This document shows, in pieces, positions 8,766-17,922 of a stretch of 64,000 nt of DNA. The notes beneath the pieces are model-generated. The model was given only the letters and a program-made list of their open reading frames with translations, searched no databases and had not been told where the DNA came from. The DNA is from Bin75 sp965200435 (GTDB lineage: Bacteria > Nitrospirota > Nitrospiria > Nitrospirales > UBA8639). The stretch is taken from the NCBI GenBank assembly GCA_965200435.1, contig OZ241337.1:558001-622000 (forward strand). The letters are read 5' to 3'. A program made the translations under genes and the position numbers. Within the stretch, counting starts at the first letter, position 1. Each line of letters starts with the position of its first letter.

Positions 8766-9761
8766 TCAGATTTCCCGAAACTCATTCGCAGACCGGATGA
8801 ACTCCATTCCGGGCCATTGGTTCCTATCCGGCGGAAGGCATATCTCTTTACCAAGGTGTGCCTCGAACTCTTGAAGCCCCCCACCCAGACCAAGTTTGAT
8901 GAATTTATCTTTTTCTCGAGGATTGATCAGCATTCGTCGATCTTCAGTGAGGTAGATCAGTTTGCGATCGTACGCCCTGTGATAAGTAGGAGAAAGACAC
9001 AATCCGTTTTGAACGTCATCGGTGCTCCCTTCCGCACCAACAGGCAAAATGTGTGCAGCATCAATGAGCCGTAGTTGCAATCCGGTTACGCAACACTTTC
9101 GGTCGTAAGCGACAGTTACTTTCCTTCTAAAATTACTGTCTCGGACAAGGTGCGATAATTTCTTGACAATCCGTCTCCTGTCGGGCGTTAACTTGCTGAT
9201 TTCATCGTCCGTTACGGATTCGAGCCTTCCGACTCTGGATAACAGATTGGACACTGTGACGTCTGCACCGTTCTCGTGCAGGCTTTCATAATTTGCGCAG
9301 TATGCGAGCATGTTATCTGGGCGAAACCCGACTGCAATTTCATCGTTACCCTTTCGCGCAAAGGCAAAACCATTCTTGACCGCTTCCCTCAGTGTATTGA
9401 TATTTATCTGGATAGAGGGAGACTAGGTTGAAAACATTCGATGTTTTCCAAGATCAAACCCGGCAAAGCACTTGCTATCCGGCTCGTAACCCAACAATAG
9501 CGTAGGGCCATCTGGATTTTCCGGCAAAGGGGGAGTGACCGATGTCAGTTGTATGCGGTATTCGTCAGCCGGGCGTGCGTGTCCCCCTCCATGAGTCAGC
9601 GTCCAGATATAGATCCAAACAGAAAACGATGCTTCTCCGGACCTCACGTAGAATCTTTTCGGATTTCCTCTCGGATTCGACACCAAAACAGCCGACGCTG
9701 CGAAGTCAGTGAAGGCCTCTTCTATTGCTTGAACGATTACGTCAGGGGGTAGTGCCGGCAT
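8766..9761 (-). pseudogene. HNH restriction endonuclease interrupted by an in-frame amber stop
   Basis: Two same-frame halves are separated only by a TAG at 9423-9425. Upstream is a 112-residue N-terminal domain (FSVWIYIWTLTHGGGHARP, then LLLGYEPDSKCFAGFDLGKH). Downstream the frame resumes at once with SPSIQININTLREAVKNG and GFRPDNMLAYCANY, and runs to an HNH domain with CCVTGLQL, DAAHILPVGAEG, NGLCLSPTYHRAYD and LINPREK. The complete protein would be about 331 residues. This architecture is common in restriction nucleases encoded beside a beta-class methylase, as here. A second initiation at the Met encoded at 9311 could still yield a 181-residue HNH fragment. The stop could instead be a sequencing error or be read through. 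Confidence 0.8.
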
Positions 9762-9949
9762 GTATTCTCTGTGCTATTTGAATTCCTGGCGCAGGGCTCC
9801 ATGCTCTCTGAGTTCAGAAACCCGTTATTCTCAACAACAAAGTTTTCCCGTGCAATGCCTGGATTTTAAGCTTGGCGAGAGATTTTCCCTGAATAACACC
9901 GTCACTAAATTCCGTTGGTCGCACGGTGAGACTCAATCCCGTCACCCGT

Positions 9950-11642
9950 TCAACGTCGGCGGCCATACAGGAAGGTGACATTGATTCGCCGGGATTCATA
10001 GTCGTCCCGGAACGCACAGATGTCCGATTCATGAAAGAGATCGGAATTAAAGACCAGGGCCCGGTTTGCTCGATAAGGAACCTTCACGGGGGACGCGTCG
10101 CTTTGTTTCAGGAACTCCCGAATCTTCGGCTGAAACGCCGTCGAATTGTACGCCTTGAAATCCCACTCTCGCGGGGCCTCTTTATCCCAAACGATCAAGC
10201 CCCCACTCGCAGCATCGAGATTCGCGTCATCGGGGGTGATCCAAAAATTGACGTTGACGGCTGCCGCATCGGCGTGGATTCTCAGGGGACGATGGGCACT
10301 GTCCTGCTTAAACGCCCAGGCCTGGAGCAATCGATGCTGACGAAAGATCCCCGGAAAGGTGGTGCGTAATTCTTCGGCCACCTGCAACAATAACGGTGAG
10401 GAAAAGCCTTCACCCAGAAACGCGCCGATGTAGCCGTCTTCATAATCCTTTTTCCAGATCGTCGATTCCAAGCAAAATTGTCGCAGGGCCCCGAGTGCCT
10501 CTGGCCGCAACAACGCATCGATATGAATCGATTTCAGGATGACTCGCGTTATAGCGTTGCTCAATCTCATCCACGTCCAATTCCGGATTCAACGTTCCTT
10601 GGGGCAACGCAGGATTGTCGGCATAATGCAGGATTCGATTCATGGACGGAGCCAGGGCCTGGGCCTCTTCCTGGCTGAGGCAGATTCGCTGATTCGCCTC
10701 GTCCGGTCGCAAAGCCCTCTGTCGTAACTCGGCAAGGGTTGCCTGATATCGGGAATCGGGCTGCCTCCACAATCCGCGTTCGGCCAAGTAGTGGATTTGT
10801 TCTGCATCGTGCTTAATCCGTGAGGCATACAGCGCGGCAACCGGGACGGGCCTTCCATGGTTTTGCATCAGATGGGCCGACGTCCGGAATTCGTGCAAAG
10901 CCCCATCCATATCCTGTTTCCACAACAGGGCTAATCCCAGATGATGATGAGCTTTCGCATAGTGGGGTTTGAGGGATACGGCTTGCCGAAACCGTGGAAT
11001 CGCCTCATCAAGACGTTCGCATTCAAACAAGATCACGCCCAGATTGCAGTGAGCCTCGGCATTTTCAGGATTGAGAGCGATGGCCCGTTGGCACGCGTCC
11101 CTTGCTTCATCTCTCTTGCCCTGTTCTTTCAGGACCACGCCCAGGTTGTTGTACCCTTCCGGATGGCCGGGCTTCATCGTCAAGACCTGCTTGTAGGTCG
11201 CACAAGCCGCGTCCAGTTCTCCTTGTTCCCGCAAGACGTTGCCCAGGTTCCCCAACGCTTCAACGTAATCGTTCTTGAGCGAGAGCGCCTGCCGGTAGGA
11301 ACGTTCGGCCTCGCGTAACTGATTGAGCTTTTGATGGACGAGACCCAGGTTGTAAAAATAGAGCGGCTTCGTCGCGTCGCGTTGAATGGCCTTCGTGATA
11401 CAGTCGAGCACCTGATCATACCGGGCTTGCTGGTACGCAACCAGGCCAAGCAAATGGCGGGCCTCGGCATGGGCCGGATCCTGCGTGAGGATCTGTTGAT
11501 AACAGCTTTCGGCCTGAGACAGACGCCCTGCCCGATGGTGATTGATCGCTTCCTCAAACAATTGTCGGGCCAACACCGTACTTGACGAACGTGGAGATTG
11601 GGCCATCAACTTGGCTTGTCGTCTTCGTTCGGTCCTGTTCAT
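9950..11642 (-). pseudogene. TPR protein with C-terminal 2OG-Fe(II) oxygenase domain, split by a frameshift
   Basis: The first part, from ATG 11642 (a GGTGGA-type ribosome site lies upstream), encodes MNRTERRRQAKL and about seven 34-residue tetratricopeptide repeats (for example YNNLGVVLKEQGKRDEAR). It continues to LNPELDVDEIEQRYNASHPEI near 10530-10545. There the sense jumps by one base into another frame reading IHIDALLRPEALGALRQFCL. That frame holds the oxygenase domain: the H-x-D metal site (LRIHADAAAVNVNFW), then SGGLIVWDKE and the distal His/Arg block LFHESDICAFRDDYESRR. Single-protein versions with this order are familiar, so one indel in one gene is the simplest reading. Two coupled genes or programmed frameshifting are less likely. 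Confidence 0.78.
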
Positions 11643-11774
11643 CGGGTTCCATCCACCACGTGTTCGAAACGTTGTCCCTTCATCAACCTCAAAACAGCAC
11701 CGGCGCTCGGCACCACCCTGGCCTCTTATCCCGCGCCGGCCCGCGCTCACGAGCCGGACGTCATGCGACTTCAT

Positions 11775-11810
11775 AAAAAAAGGGGCCTGCACGAACGTGC
11801 AAGACCCCTT
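11775..11810 (-). terminator. rpoD: Rho-independent terminator of rpoD
   Basis: On the minus strand, AAGGGG..GCAC hairpins with GTGC..CCCCTT and is followed by seven T, 16 bases after the rpoD stop. It closes the dnaG-rpoD unit. Confidence 0.88.
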
Positions 11811-11825
11811 GCGCAGGTTCGAAAT

Positions 11826-13619
11826 TTAAAATCCTTCGGCAAAACTGCGCAGTTTGCGGCTCTGACTCGGATGCCGCAGTTTGCGCAAGGCCTTGGCTTC
11901 GATCTGCCGAATCCGCTCCCGCGTCACCTCGAAGTCCTGCCCCACTTCTTCCAACGTATGGTCCGCCGCCTCGCCAATCCCAAACCGCCTCCGCAGCACC
12001 TTCTCTTCCCGCGTCGTTAAGGCTTGCAGCGATTTCCCAATGTGCCGCTGTAAATCATACCGCACCGCCGCGTCCAGCGGCGACACCGCTTTTTTGTCTT
12101 CAATAAAGTCCCCTAAATGGCTGTCTTCTTCTTCCCCTATCGGCGTCTCCAGCGAAATCGGCTCTTTCGCAATCTTCAGAATCTTCCGCACTTTTTCCAA
12201 CGGCATCTCCATCCGCACGCCGATCTCTTCCGGCGTCGGTTCCCGCCCCAATTGTTGCACCAGATGCCGCGAGGTCCGCACCAGTTTGTTGATCGTTTCG
12301 ATCATGTGGACGGGAATCCGGATAGTGCGGGCCTGGTCCGCAATCGCTCGCGTGATCGCTTGCCGGATCCACCAGGTCGCGTAGGTGCTGAATTTGTACC
12401 CCCGCTGGTATTCAAATTTGTCTACGGCTTTCATCAGCCCAATGTTGCCTTCTTGGATCAGGTCTAGAAATTGGAGCCCCCGGTTCGTGTATTTTTTGGC
12501 AATGCTCACGACCAGCCGCAGGTTCGCTTCAATGAGCGCCGCTTTCCCCCGCTTCATTTTGTCTTCCGCCCATTCCAGCCCGACCAGGGCCCGCTTGAAT
12601 TCCTCCGTTGGCAGAAAGGTGACGCCGCGCTCGACGTGTTTCAGGGTGGCTTGCGCTTCCTGGCTCCGGAGCACGACTTGCCGCAGCACGGCTTCGCTGA
12701 CGCCGGTCTGCCGCTCGACCGGCCCATAGACCGCCCCGGCGCGCCCGAGCCGCCGCAGCACTTTCAGCCCGTCCGGAGGCCGGTGCCCAACTCGCTGGCA
12801 GCATTCGCGCAACACCCGCTCGGCTTGCCGCACGCGCCGCCCGGCGTCTTTGATCTGGCCGACTAATTGGTCCCGCACAGCCGGTTGCAGGTGCAGCCCC
12901 TCCACGCGCGCGCCTAAGGCGCCTTGGATGGCCCGCACCCGTTTGCTCCACCGGGCTTCGGGCGTGCCGGCCCGCCGCTGGCCATACAGCCGCACCAGCG
13001 TCTTGCCCAGCCGCCGCACGTGCTCTAATTCTGCCAGCGCCTGGGCGCGTAATTCTTCTTCTTCCGGCGCCTCGGCCATTTCGGCGTCTTCCAGGTCCTC
13101 TTCCCCGGGATCATGCACCAGGACCACCTCCCCAACCCGCACTTCCCGTTTTTTGATCTGCCCCCGCAAGCCGTCCAAGGTCGCCAGGGTCATCGGCATG
13201 CCTGCCATGGCCCGGATCAACTCGTCCTTGCCTTCTTCGATCTTTTTGGCCAACGCAATCTCTCCTTCCCGGCTGAGCAACGAGACGCTTCCCATCTCTC
13301 GCAAGTACAGCCGAACAGGATCATCCGTTCGACTCAAATCACCAGGGGTGAGATCGATCTCCGGGACGTTCTTTTCCAGGGCATCTTCCTGTTCCTCGAT
13401 TTTCTCGGAAACGAAATCACGCTCAATCGGTGTTTCAGGAGGAGATTGAGTCGCCTCGTGTTTCGGAACAGGGTTCCTGGCGGGTTCGGACAGTTTCCCG
13501 GATGGAAGGCCAGGGGAACGAACCTTTGTGAATGATGAGCGCACTTTCTTTCCCCGTTCACTTTTTTTTTCAGATGTCGGATCGTCTTTCCGTAATTTTG
13601 AGGCAATCGTCTTTGGCAT
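11826..13619 (-). CDS. rpoD: RNA polymerase primary sigma factor RpoD (sigma70)
   Basis: A 597-residue housekeeping sigma factor. Region 1.2 is DPVRLYLREMGSVSLLSREG (about residues 100-120). A long, Arg-rich and GC-rich non-conserved region follows (about 160-330). Regions 2.1-2.4 carry LRLVVSIAKKYTNRGLQFLD and YKFSTYATWWIRQAITRAI, region 3 VHMIETINKLVR, and region 4.2 is the helix-turn-helix near VGQDFEVTRERIRQIEAKAL. The basic N-terminus is short and divergent, so region 1.1 is reduced or absent. It lies nine bases after dnaG, the classical macromolecular-synthesis arrangement, and ends at a strong terminator. Confidence 0.97.
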   Translation of the reverse strand: MPKTIASKLRKDDPTSEKKSERGKKVRSSFTKVRSPGLPSGKLSEPARNPVPKHEATQSPPETPIERDFVSEKIEEQEDALEKNVPEIDLTPGDLSRTDDPVRLYLREMGSVSLLSREGEIALAKKIEEGKDELIRAMAGMPMTLATLDGLRGQIKKREVRVGEVVLVHDPGEEDLEDAEMAEAPEEEELRAQALAELEHVRRLGKTLVRLYGQRRAGTPEARWSKRVRAIQGALGARVEGLHLQPAVRDQLVGQIKDAGRRVRQAERVLRECCQRVGHRPPDGLKVLRRLGRAGAVYGPVERQTGVSEAVLRQVVLRSQEAQATLKHVERGVTFLPTEEFKRALVGLEWAEDKMKRGKAALIEANLRLVVSIAKKYTNRGLQFLDLIQEGNIGLMKAVDKFEYQRGYKFSTYATWWIRQAITRAIADQARTIRIPVHMIETINKLVRTSRHLVQQLGREPTPEEIGVRMEMPLEKVRKILKIAKEPISLETPIGEEEDSHLGDFIEDKKAVSPLDAAVRYDLQRHIGKSLQALTTREEKVLRRRFGIGEAADHTLEEVGQDFEVTRERIRQIEAKALRKLRHPSQSRKLRSFAEGF

Positions 13620-13628
13620 AAAGGACCC

Positions 13629-15464
13629 TTATCTTGTAGTGGATGAGGCTAACCCGGCTTTTCTTCCACGCAACGCTTCGATTTGGGAATTCAGATAATC
13701 CACTTCATCTGCCTGGCGCTCCCGTTCAGCGATGCGAAGCCGAGCAATCAGTTCATCCAGACGGATTTTCAAGTTTCTCTGTTCCAACGCTCTCCAACAA
13801 TCCTGAATATACTCGTCCCGCTCCTCAAAATCGACTTCGAGCATCGCCAACTCCGCGACCGAATCACGACACGTCTCGTCCAAACCTGTTTCCGCGAGAA
13901 AGCCCGACAAATCGAGACCACCTTCCGCATCCAGGTGTCGCACTCCTATCTCCACAAGCCGGCGATAGAGTGGTGATCGAAAATCTTCCGGCCGCAGCCC
14001 CTTGAGATGTTCCGGATGCAAATTCCCCTGCACCATAAACGACACAATGTCACGTTCCTCTCGAAATTCCGTTTTTCCCTGACGTCGAGTGTCTGAAGTT
14101 GACAATTTTCCCGAACGTGAGGGTCCCCCTCGAGGGCGTTCGAGCATGACAGGATATCGATCGAGAAGAAGCTGGGGCCTGACGCCCAGTCGCTCGGCCA
14201 CGCGTTGCACCTGTTCATTCTTTTCAATAGGGTTTGAGCCCTTGGCCAGAATGCCGAGTATGTCGTCGACTCGCCGGGTCCGTTCTTCAATCGTCGCATG
14301 GGTTGCCCCTTCCAGACGTTGGGCCACGGCGAACTCCAACAGCGTCTGTGATCGTTCGTTCAACGTAAGAAAACGCTCCGCCCCATGAGCCCGAACGTAC
14401 GAATCAGGATCATGGCTCGGAGGCATGACCACGACCCTGACAGTGACCCCACTATCTCGAAACACGTCCAGCGCGCGTAACACTGCCCCTGCGCCCGCCG
14501 CGTCGCCGTCAAAGATCAGCACAACGGTCTTGACGAATCGGCGAAGCAACACGACATGCTCGGTCGTGAGCGCGGTTCCCAAGGGCGCGGCAACCTGACG
14601 AATGCCCGCCTGGTGCAGGGCCAACACGTCAAAGTAGCCTTCAACCAGAATCAGAGAATCAAGGTGCGGGCTCGCTTCACGCGCCTTGTGCAATCCATAT
14701 AATACACGCCCCTTCTGAAAGAGCATGGTGTCCGGAGAATTGAGGTACTTGGGCGTTCCCTCTTCGAACACACGCCCACCGAATGCAATCACGTTTGCGC
14801 GAAGGTCGCAGATCGGGAGCATGACCCGGCCGCGAAACCGGTCATACAATCTCGCAGACTTCGAAGGACCCCGAGCATCTTTTGACGCTACCAGTCCGGA
14901 GGCCTCGAGATCGGAAAGCGTCGCCCCCTGTCGGGTCAAATAATTGGTGAGCCCGTCCCATGAAGGCGGCGCATATCCCAGGCCGAACTCTTTCAGGGTC
15001 TTTGACTCAAGACCCCGGCCAACAAGGTACGCCAAGGTCGACCGGCCTTTGGAAGGATCATGCAGGTTCTGCTGGAACCACGTATTGGCCAGTGCATGAA
15101 GGCCTTCCAACTTCTTTCGCTGACCCGTTGGGGACTGCGAAAAACCCTGTGACGCATTCAGGGGAAGAGGAATTCCCACCCGTTCGGCAAGGTCTCTCAC
15201 CGTCTCCGGGAACTCCAATCCTTCCTTCCGCATCAGGAACGTGAACACATCGCCCCCGACTCCACACCCGAAACAGTAAAACATCTGACGCGCAGGAGTG
15301 ACCGTAAAAGAAGGCGTCTTTTCCTGGTGGAAGGGACAAAGGCCTCGAAAATTCTGGCCTATTTTCGACAACGTGACATAACGGGACACCACGTCCACAA
15401 TGTCAACAGAGTCACGGATTTGTTGAAGGGTAGCAGGAGGGATTCCAGCTCGTGCCGTTGTCAA
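13629..15464 (-). CDS. dnaG: DNA primase DnaG
   Basis: A 611-residue primase that makes RNA primers at the replication fork. The N-terminal zinc-binding domain has CPFHQEKTPSF and FYCFGCGVGGD (about residues 42-67). The catalytic core includes YLNSPDTMLFQKGRVLYGLH, and the TOPRIM segment has LILVEGYFDVLAL and VVLIFDGDAAG, with its Glu and paired Asp. The C-terminal helicase-binding part is less conserved. TTG is the likely start (MTTARAGIPPATLQQI), with a GGAGAAG ribosome site just upstream. Transcription probably begins at the promoter at 15550-15578 and continues into rpoD. Confidence 0.97.
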   Translation of the reverse strand: MTTARAGIPPATLQQIRDSVDIVDVVSRYVTLSKIGQNFRGLCPFHQEKTPSFTVTPARQMFYCFGCGVGGDVFTFLMRKEGLEFPETVRDLAERVGIPLPLNASQGFSQSPTGQRKKLEGLHALANTWFQQNLHDPSKGRSTLAYLVGRGLESKTLKEFGLGYAPPSWDGLTNYLTRQGATLSDLEASGLVASKDARGPSKSARLYDRFRGRVMLPICDLRANVIAFGGRVFEEGTPKYLNSPDTMLFQKGRVLYGLHKAREASPHLDSLILVEGYFDVLALHQAGIRQVAAPLGTALTTEHVVLLRRFVKTVVLIFDGDAAGAGAVLRALDVFRDSGVTVRVVVMPPSHDPDSYVRAHGAERFLTLNERSQTLLEFAVAQRLEGATHATIEERTRRVDDILGILAKGSNPIEKNEQVQRVAERLGVRPQLLLDRYPVMLERPRGGPSRSGKLSTSDTRRQGKTEFREERDIVSFMVQGNLHPEHLKGLRPEDFRSPLYRRLVEIGVRHLDAEGGLDLSGFLAETGLDETCRDSVAELAMLEVDFEERDEYIQDCWRALEQRNLKIRLDELIARLRIAERERQADEVDYLNSQIEALRGRKAGLASSTTR

Positions 15465-15549
15465 GGCTCTTCTCCGAAGCCTTTATGGGCAGCCTCTTTT
15501 TCGGAGGAGCTAAGCGGTCATAACTTATTGGCAAACAACGCTCTTTTGA

Positions 15550-15578
15550 GTTATAACAAGGATAGGACGACAAGTCAA
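15550..15578 (-). promoter_or_regulatory. Sigma70 promoter for dnaG-rpoD
   Basis: On the minus strand, TTGACT and TATAAC are separated by exactly 17 bases, about 85 bases upstream of the dnaG start. It lies between the end of the histidine operon and dnaG and gives dnaG-rpoD an independent start. Confidence 0.7.
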
Positions 15579-15604
15579 CCGGCAGGCAAGCGCACCGCCG
15601 GGTC

Positions 15605-16309
15605 TTACTTGGACGGATCCGGTCCCGTACGCCTCATACCCGATTGCCCGAAACGTTTGCCCAATTCCTGTTGAATCGCCGTCATGGGAATTTCACAATG
15701 ACCCAAGGCCACGATGGCATGAAAGATCAAATCCGCCACTTCGTGAATAATTTCTTTCCGGTGTTCATTTTTCACGGCTAACGCGACTTCCCCGGCTTCC
15801 TCCACGACTTTTTTCAGGATGAGATCGGGTCCGTCTTGCATCAGGGCGGAAACATACGACTGCTCTTGCGGATGAGCTTTCCGTTGCAGAACCAGTTCAT
15901 ACAGTCGATCGAAAATGCCTCCGTTCGCCTCTTCGTCAACCTCGGTCGTCGTCACGCCTTCTGACGTCACTTCCGTAAAAAAACACGTGCGGGCTTCCGT
16001 ATGACACGTGGGCCCCGTGGGCTCGGCTTTGACCAGCAGGACATCCCCGTCACAATCAAGAAACACCCGTTTACACAGCAGATAATGTCCGGAGGTCTCC
16101 CCTTTTTTCCAAAGCTTGCGTCTCGAACGGCTCCAGAAGTGCACGTACCCCGTTGCCAACGTCAGGTCGAGTGATTCCCGGTTCATATATCCCAACATCA
16201 GGATTGCGCCGTCACGCCAATCCTGGACAATGGCCGGCACCAGCCCCTGTTCATCGAACTGAACCCTGAGGTCGTTGGAGGCCCTGCTGAGGTCAGATTC
16301 CACGGCCAT
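15605..16309 (-). CDS. hisIE: Bifunctional phosphoribosyl-AMP cyclohydrolase / phosphoribosyl-ATP pyrophosphatase
   Basis: A 234-residue fusion for histidine steps 2 and 3. The HisI half (about residues 10-125) has GYMNRESLDLTLATGYVHFW, WKKGETSGHYL, the acid pair DCDGDVLLVKAEP and the Cys pair of CHTEARTCFF, which bind zinc and magnesium. The HisE half (about 135-225) has YELVLQRK, ILKKVVEEAGEVALAVKN and HEVADLIFHAIVAL, whose Glu/Asp residues hold Mg-pyrophosphate. The gene starts 17 bases inside the end of hisF and is the last gene of the histidine operon here. Confidence 0.95.
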   Translation of the reverse strand: MAVESDLSRASNDLRVQFDEQGLVPAIVQDWRDGAILMLGYMNRESLDLTLATGYVHFWSRSRRKLWKKGETSGHYLLCKRVFLDCDGDVLLVKAEPTGPTCHTEARTCFFTEVTSEGVTTTEVDEEANGGIFDRLYELVLQRKAHPQEQSYVSALMQDGPDLILKKVVEEAGEVALAVKNEHRKEIIHEVADLIFHAIVALGHCEIPMTAIQQELGKRFGQSGMRRTGPDPSK

Positions 16310-17084
16310 TCACGATACGCACGGGAAGCCCGTGTTCCTTGAGATAGGTTTTCGCTTCACTGATGCTGTGGGTCTGATAATGAAAAATCGATGCCGCAAG
16401 CACGGCATCGGCTTTCCCCTCTCCCAGGGCCTCATACAGATGTGCCACGGTTCCGGCCCCGCCGGACGCAATGACCGGAATGGAGACGGCTTCGGAAACC
16501 GCCCTGGTCAACGGCAGGTCATAGCCGTCTTTGGTGCCGTCCTGATCCATCGAGGTCAACAGGATTTCACCGGCCCCTTTCTGCTCCATGTGGCGCGCCC
16601 ATGCCACGGCCTCCAACCCCGTGGGCTTGCGACCACCATGGGTGAAAATTCCCCATCGCGCGAGCCCCGCTTCCTTGGAGGAGACCTGTTTCGCATCGAT
16701 CGCAACCACAATACATTGGGAGCCGAATCGATGGGCGGCAGCCGTCACGAACTCCGGGTTTTCGACGGCGGCCGTATTGATGCTGACCTTGTCCGCTCCC
16801 GCATTCAGCAGTTGCCGGATATTTTCAAGGGTCCGGACTCCGCCACCGACCGTGAGCGGCATAAAGACCTGCTCCGCTGTCCGGGACACGACAGCCAAAA
16901 GTGTATCCCGGTGTTCATGCGAAGCGGTGATATCCAAAAAGCACAGTTCATCCGCACCGGCTTGATCATAGATCTTTGCCACCTCGACCGGATCACCGGC
17001 GTCCCGAAGATTCACGAAGCTGACGCCCTTGACCACCCGGCCGTCCTTCACGTCCAAACAGGGAATGATGCGCTTCGTCAACAT
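16293..17084 (-). CDS. hisF: Imidazole glycerol phosphate synthase cyclase subunit HisF
   Basis: A 263-residue TIM-barrel cyclase that uses ammonia from HisH to close the imidazole ring of IGP and release AICAR. The catalytic Asp11 sits in IIPCLDVKDGRVVKG, and the second catalytic Asp in CIVVAIDAKQV. The phosphate-binding glycines are in TVGGGVRTLENI and IASGGAGTVAHL. It starts 13 bases after hisA and overlaps hisIE by 17 bases, as expected in one transcript. Confidence 0.97.
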   Translation of the reverse strand: MLTKRIIPCLDVKDGRVVKGVSFVNLRDAGDPVEVAKIYDQAGADELCFLDITASHEHRDTLLAVVSRTAEQVFMPLTVGGGVRTLENIRQLLNAGADKVSINTAAVENPEFVTAAAHRFGSQCIVVAIDAKQVSSKEAGLARWGIFTHGGRKPTGLEAVAWARHMEQKGAGEILLTSMDQDGTKDGYDLPLTRAVSEAVSIPVIASGGAGTVAHLYEALGEGKADAVLAASIFHYQTHSISEAKTYLKEHGLPVRIVNGRGI

Positions 17085-17096
17085 GCGCTCATCGTT

Positions 17097-17819
17097 TCAC
17101 GCACAAGCCTCGGCCAGAGCCGCAGGCAGATCCAAGGTGCCTTCGTACAAGGCCTTGCCGACGATGACACCGATGACCTTGCGCCCCAACTGTTTAATCG
17201 CACGGATATCCTCCACGCGCGTGATTCCCCCAGAGGCAATCAACGGCACCGGAGACGCCTGTGCTGCGTCACGCAGAGCCGACATTTCCGGCCCTTCCAA
17301 CATTCCGTCACGACTGATCTCCGTAAAGATGACCCCGGCAAGCGGATACTCCTTCAAGGAAGCCAACACGGACTCCGCCGTGGATTCGGACAGGTTCGTC
17401 CAGCCATGCAAGGCGACTTTCCCCTGCTTGACGTCGACCCCGACGAAAATTTTATCGGGGAAATATTCGCAGGCCTGAGCGAGAAACGCCGTGTTTTCCA
17501 ATGCGGCCGTTCCCAACACCACCCGGCTGACGCCATGGGAAAAATAGTCTTTGATGACATCCAACGATCGTATCCCCCCACCCACGTGGACCGGAATGGA
17601 AACGGCAGTGGCAATCGCACGCACTTGCTCCATATTGTGCGGTTTCCCGTTTACCGCGCCGTCGAGATCGACGACGTGCAACCGCTGGGCGCCCAAGACT
17701 TCCCATTGCCGGGCCATAGCCGCAGGATCGTCAGAATAGGTCGTCTCCTGCGCCAAATCACCTTGCCGGAGGCGTACGCACCGCCCATTTTTCAAATCAA
17801 TTGCCGGGATGACCATCAT
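17097..17819 (-). CDS. hisA: ProFAR isomerase HisA
   Basis: A 240-residue beta/alpha-barrel isomerase converting ProFAR to PRFAR, the HisF substrate. It opens MMVIPAIDLKNGRCVRLRQG with catalytic Asp8. The second acid lies in FVGVDVKQGKVAL, and phosphate loops are at HVGGGIRSLDVI and IASGGITRVEDI. A longer shadow frame on the opposite strand covers hisA and hisF but has no protein features. Confidence 0.96.
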   Translation of the reverse strand: MMVIPAIDLKNGRCVRLRQGDLAQETTYSDDPAAMARQWEVLGAQRLHVVDLDGAVNGKPHNMEQVRAIATAVSIPVHVGGGIRSLDVIKDYFSHGVSRVVLGTAALENTAFLAQACEYFPDKIFVGVDVKQGKVALHGWTNLSESTAESVLASLKEYPLAGVIFTEISRDGMLEGPEMSALRDAAQASPVPLIASGGITRVEDIRAIKQLGRKVIGVIVGKALYEGTLDLPAALAEACA

Positions 17820-17833
17820 GGCCGGAACACCAT

Positions 17834-17851
17834 CCCCGGGTGAGCCCGGGG
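17834..17851. repeat. GC-rich hairpin between the lipoprotein gene and hisA
   Basis: Perfect CCCCGGG/CCCGGGG stem with a TGAG loop, followed by a second palindromic stretch around CATGAATTCATG. There is no T-run, so it is not a simple terminator. It lies in the operon interior just upstream of hisA and could affect mRNA stability. Confidence 0.5.
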
Positions 17852-17922
17852 CATGCTTGTCATGAATTCATGCCTCGAAGCAGGCATCCTTTTTGAAGTG
17901 AGAAGGGCCGGAAAAACGCTCT

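Noticed and set aside
10510..10570. Programmed ribosomal frameshift between the TPR and oxygenase parts
   Set aside because: No slippery heptamer or strong downstream structure could be seen. A simple indel is more likely.
16275..17843. A 522-codon open frame on the plus strand opposite hisF and hisA
   Set aside because: It is the antisense shadow of two clear genes. It has no signal, domain or ribosome site, and its amino-acid composition (Gly/His/Arg/Asp) is that of a reversed frame.
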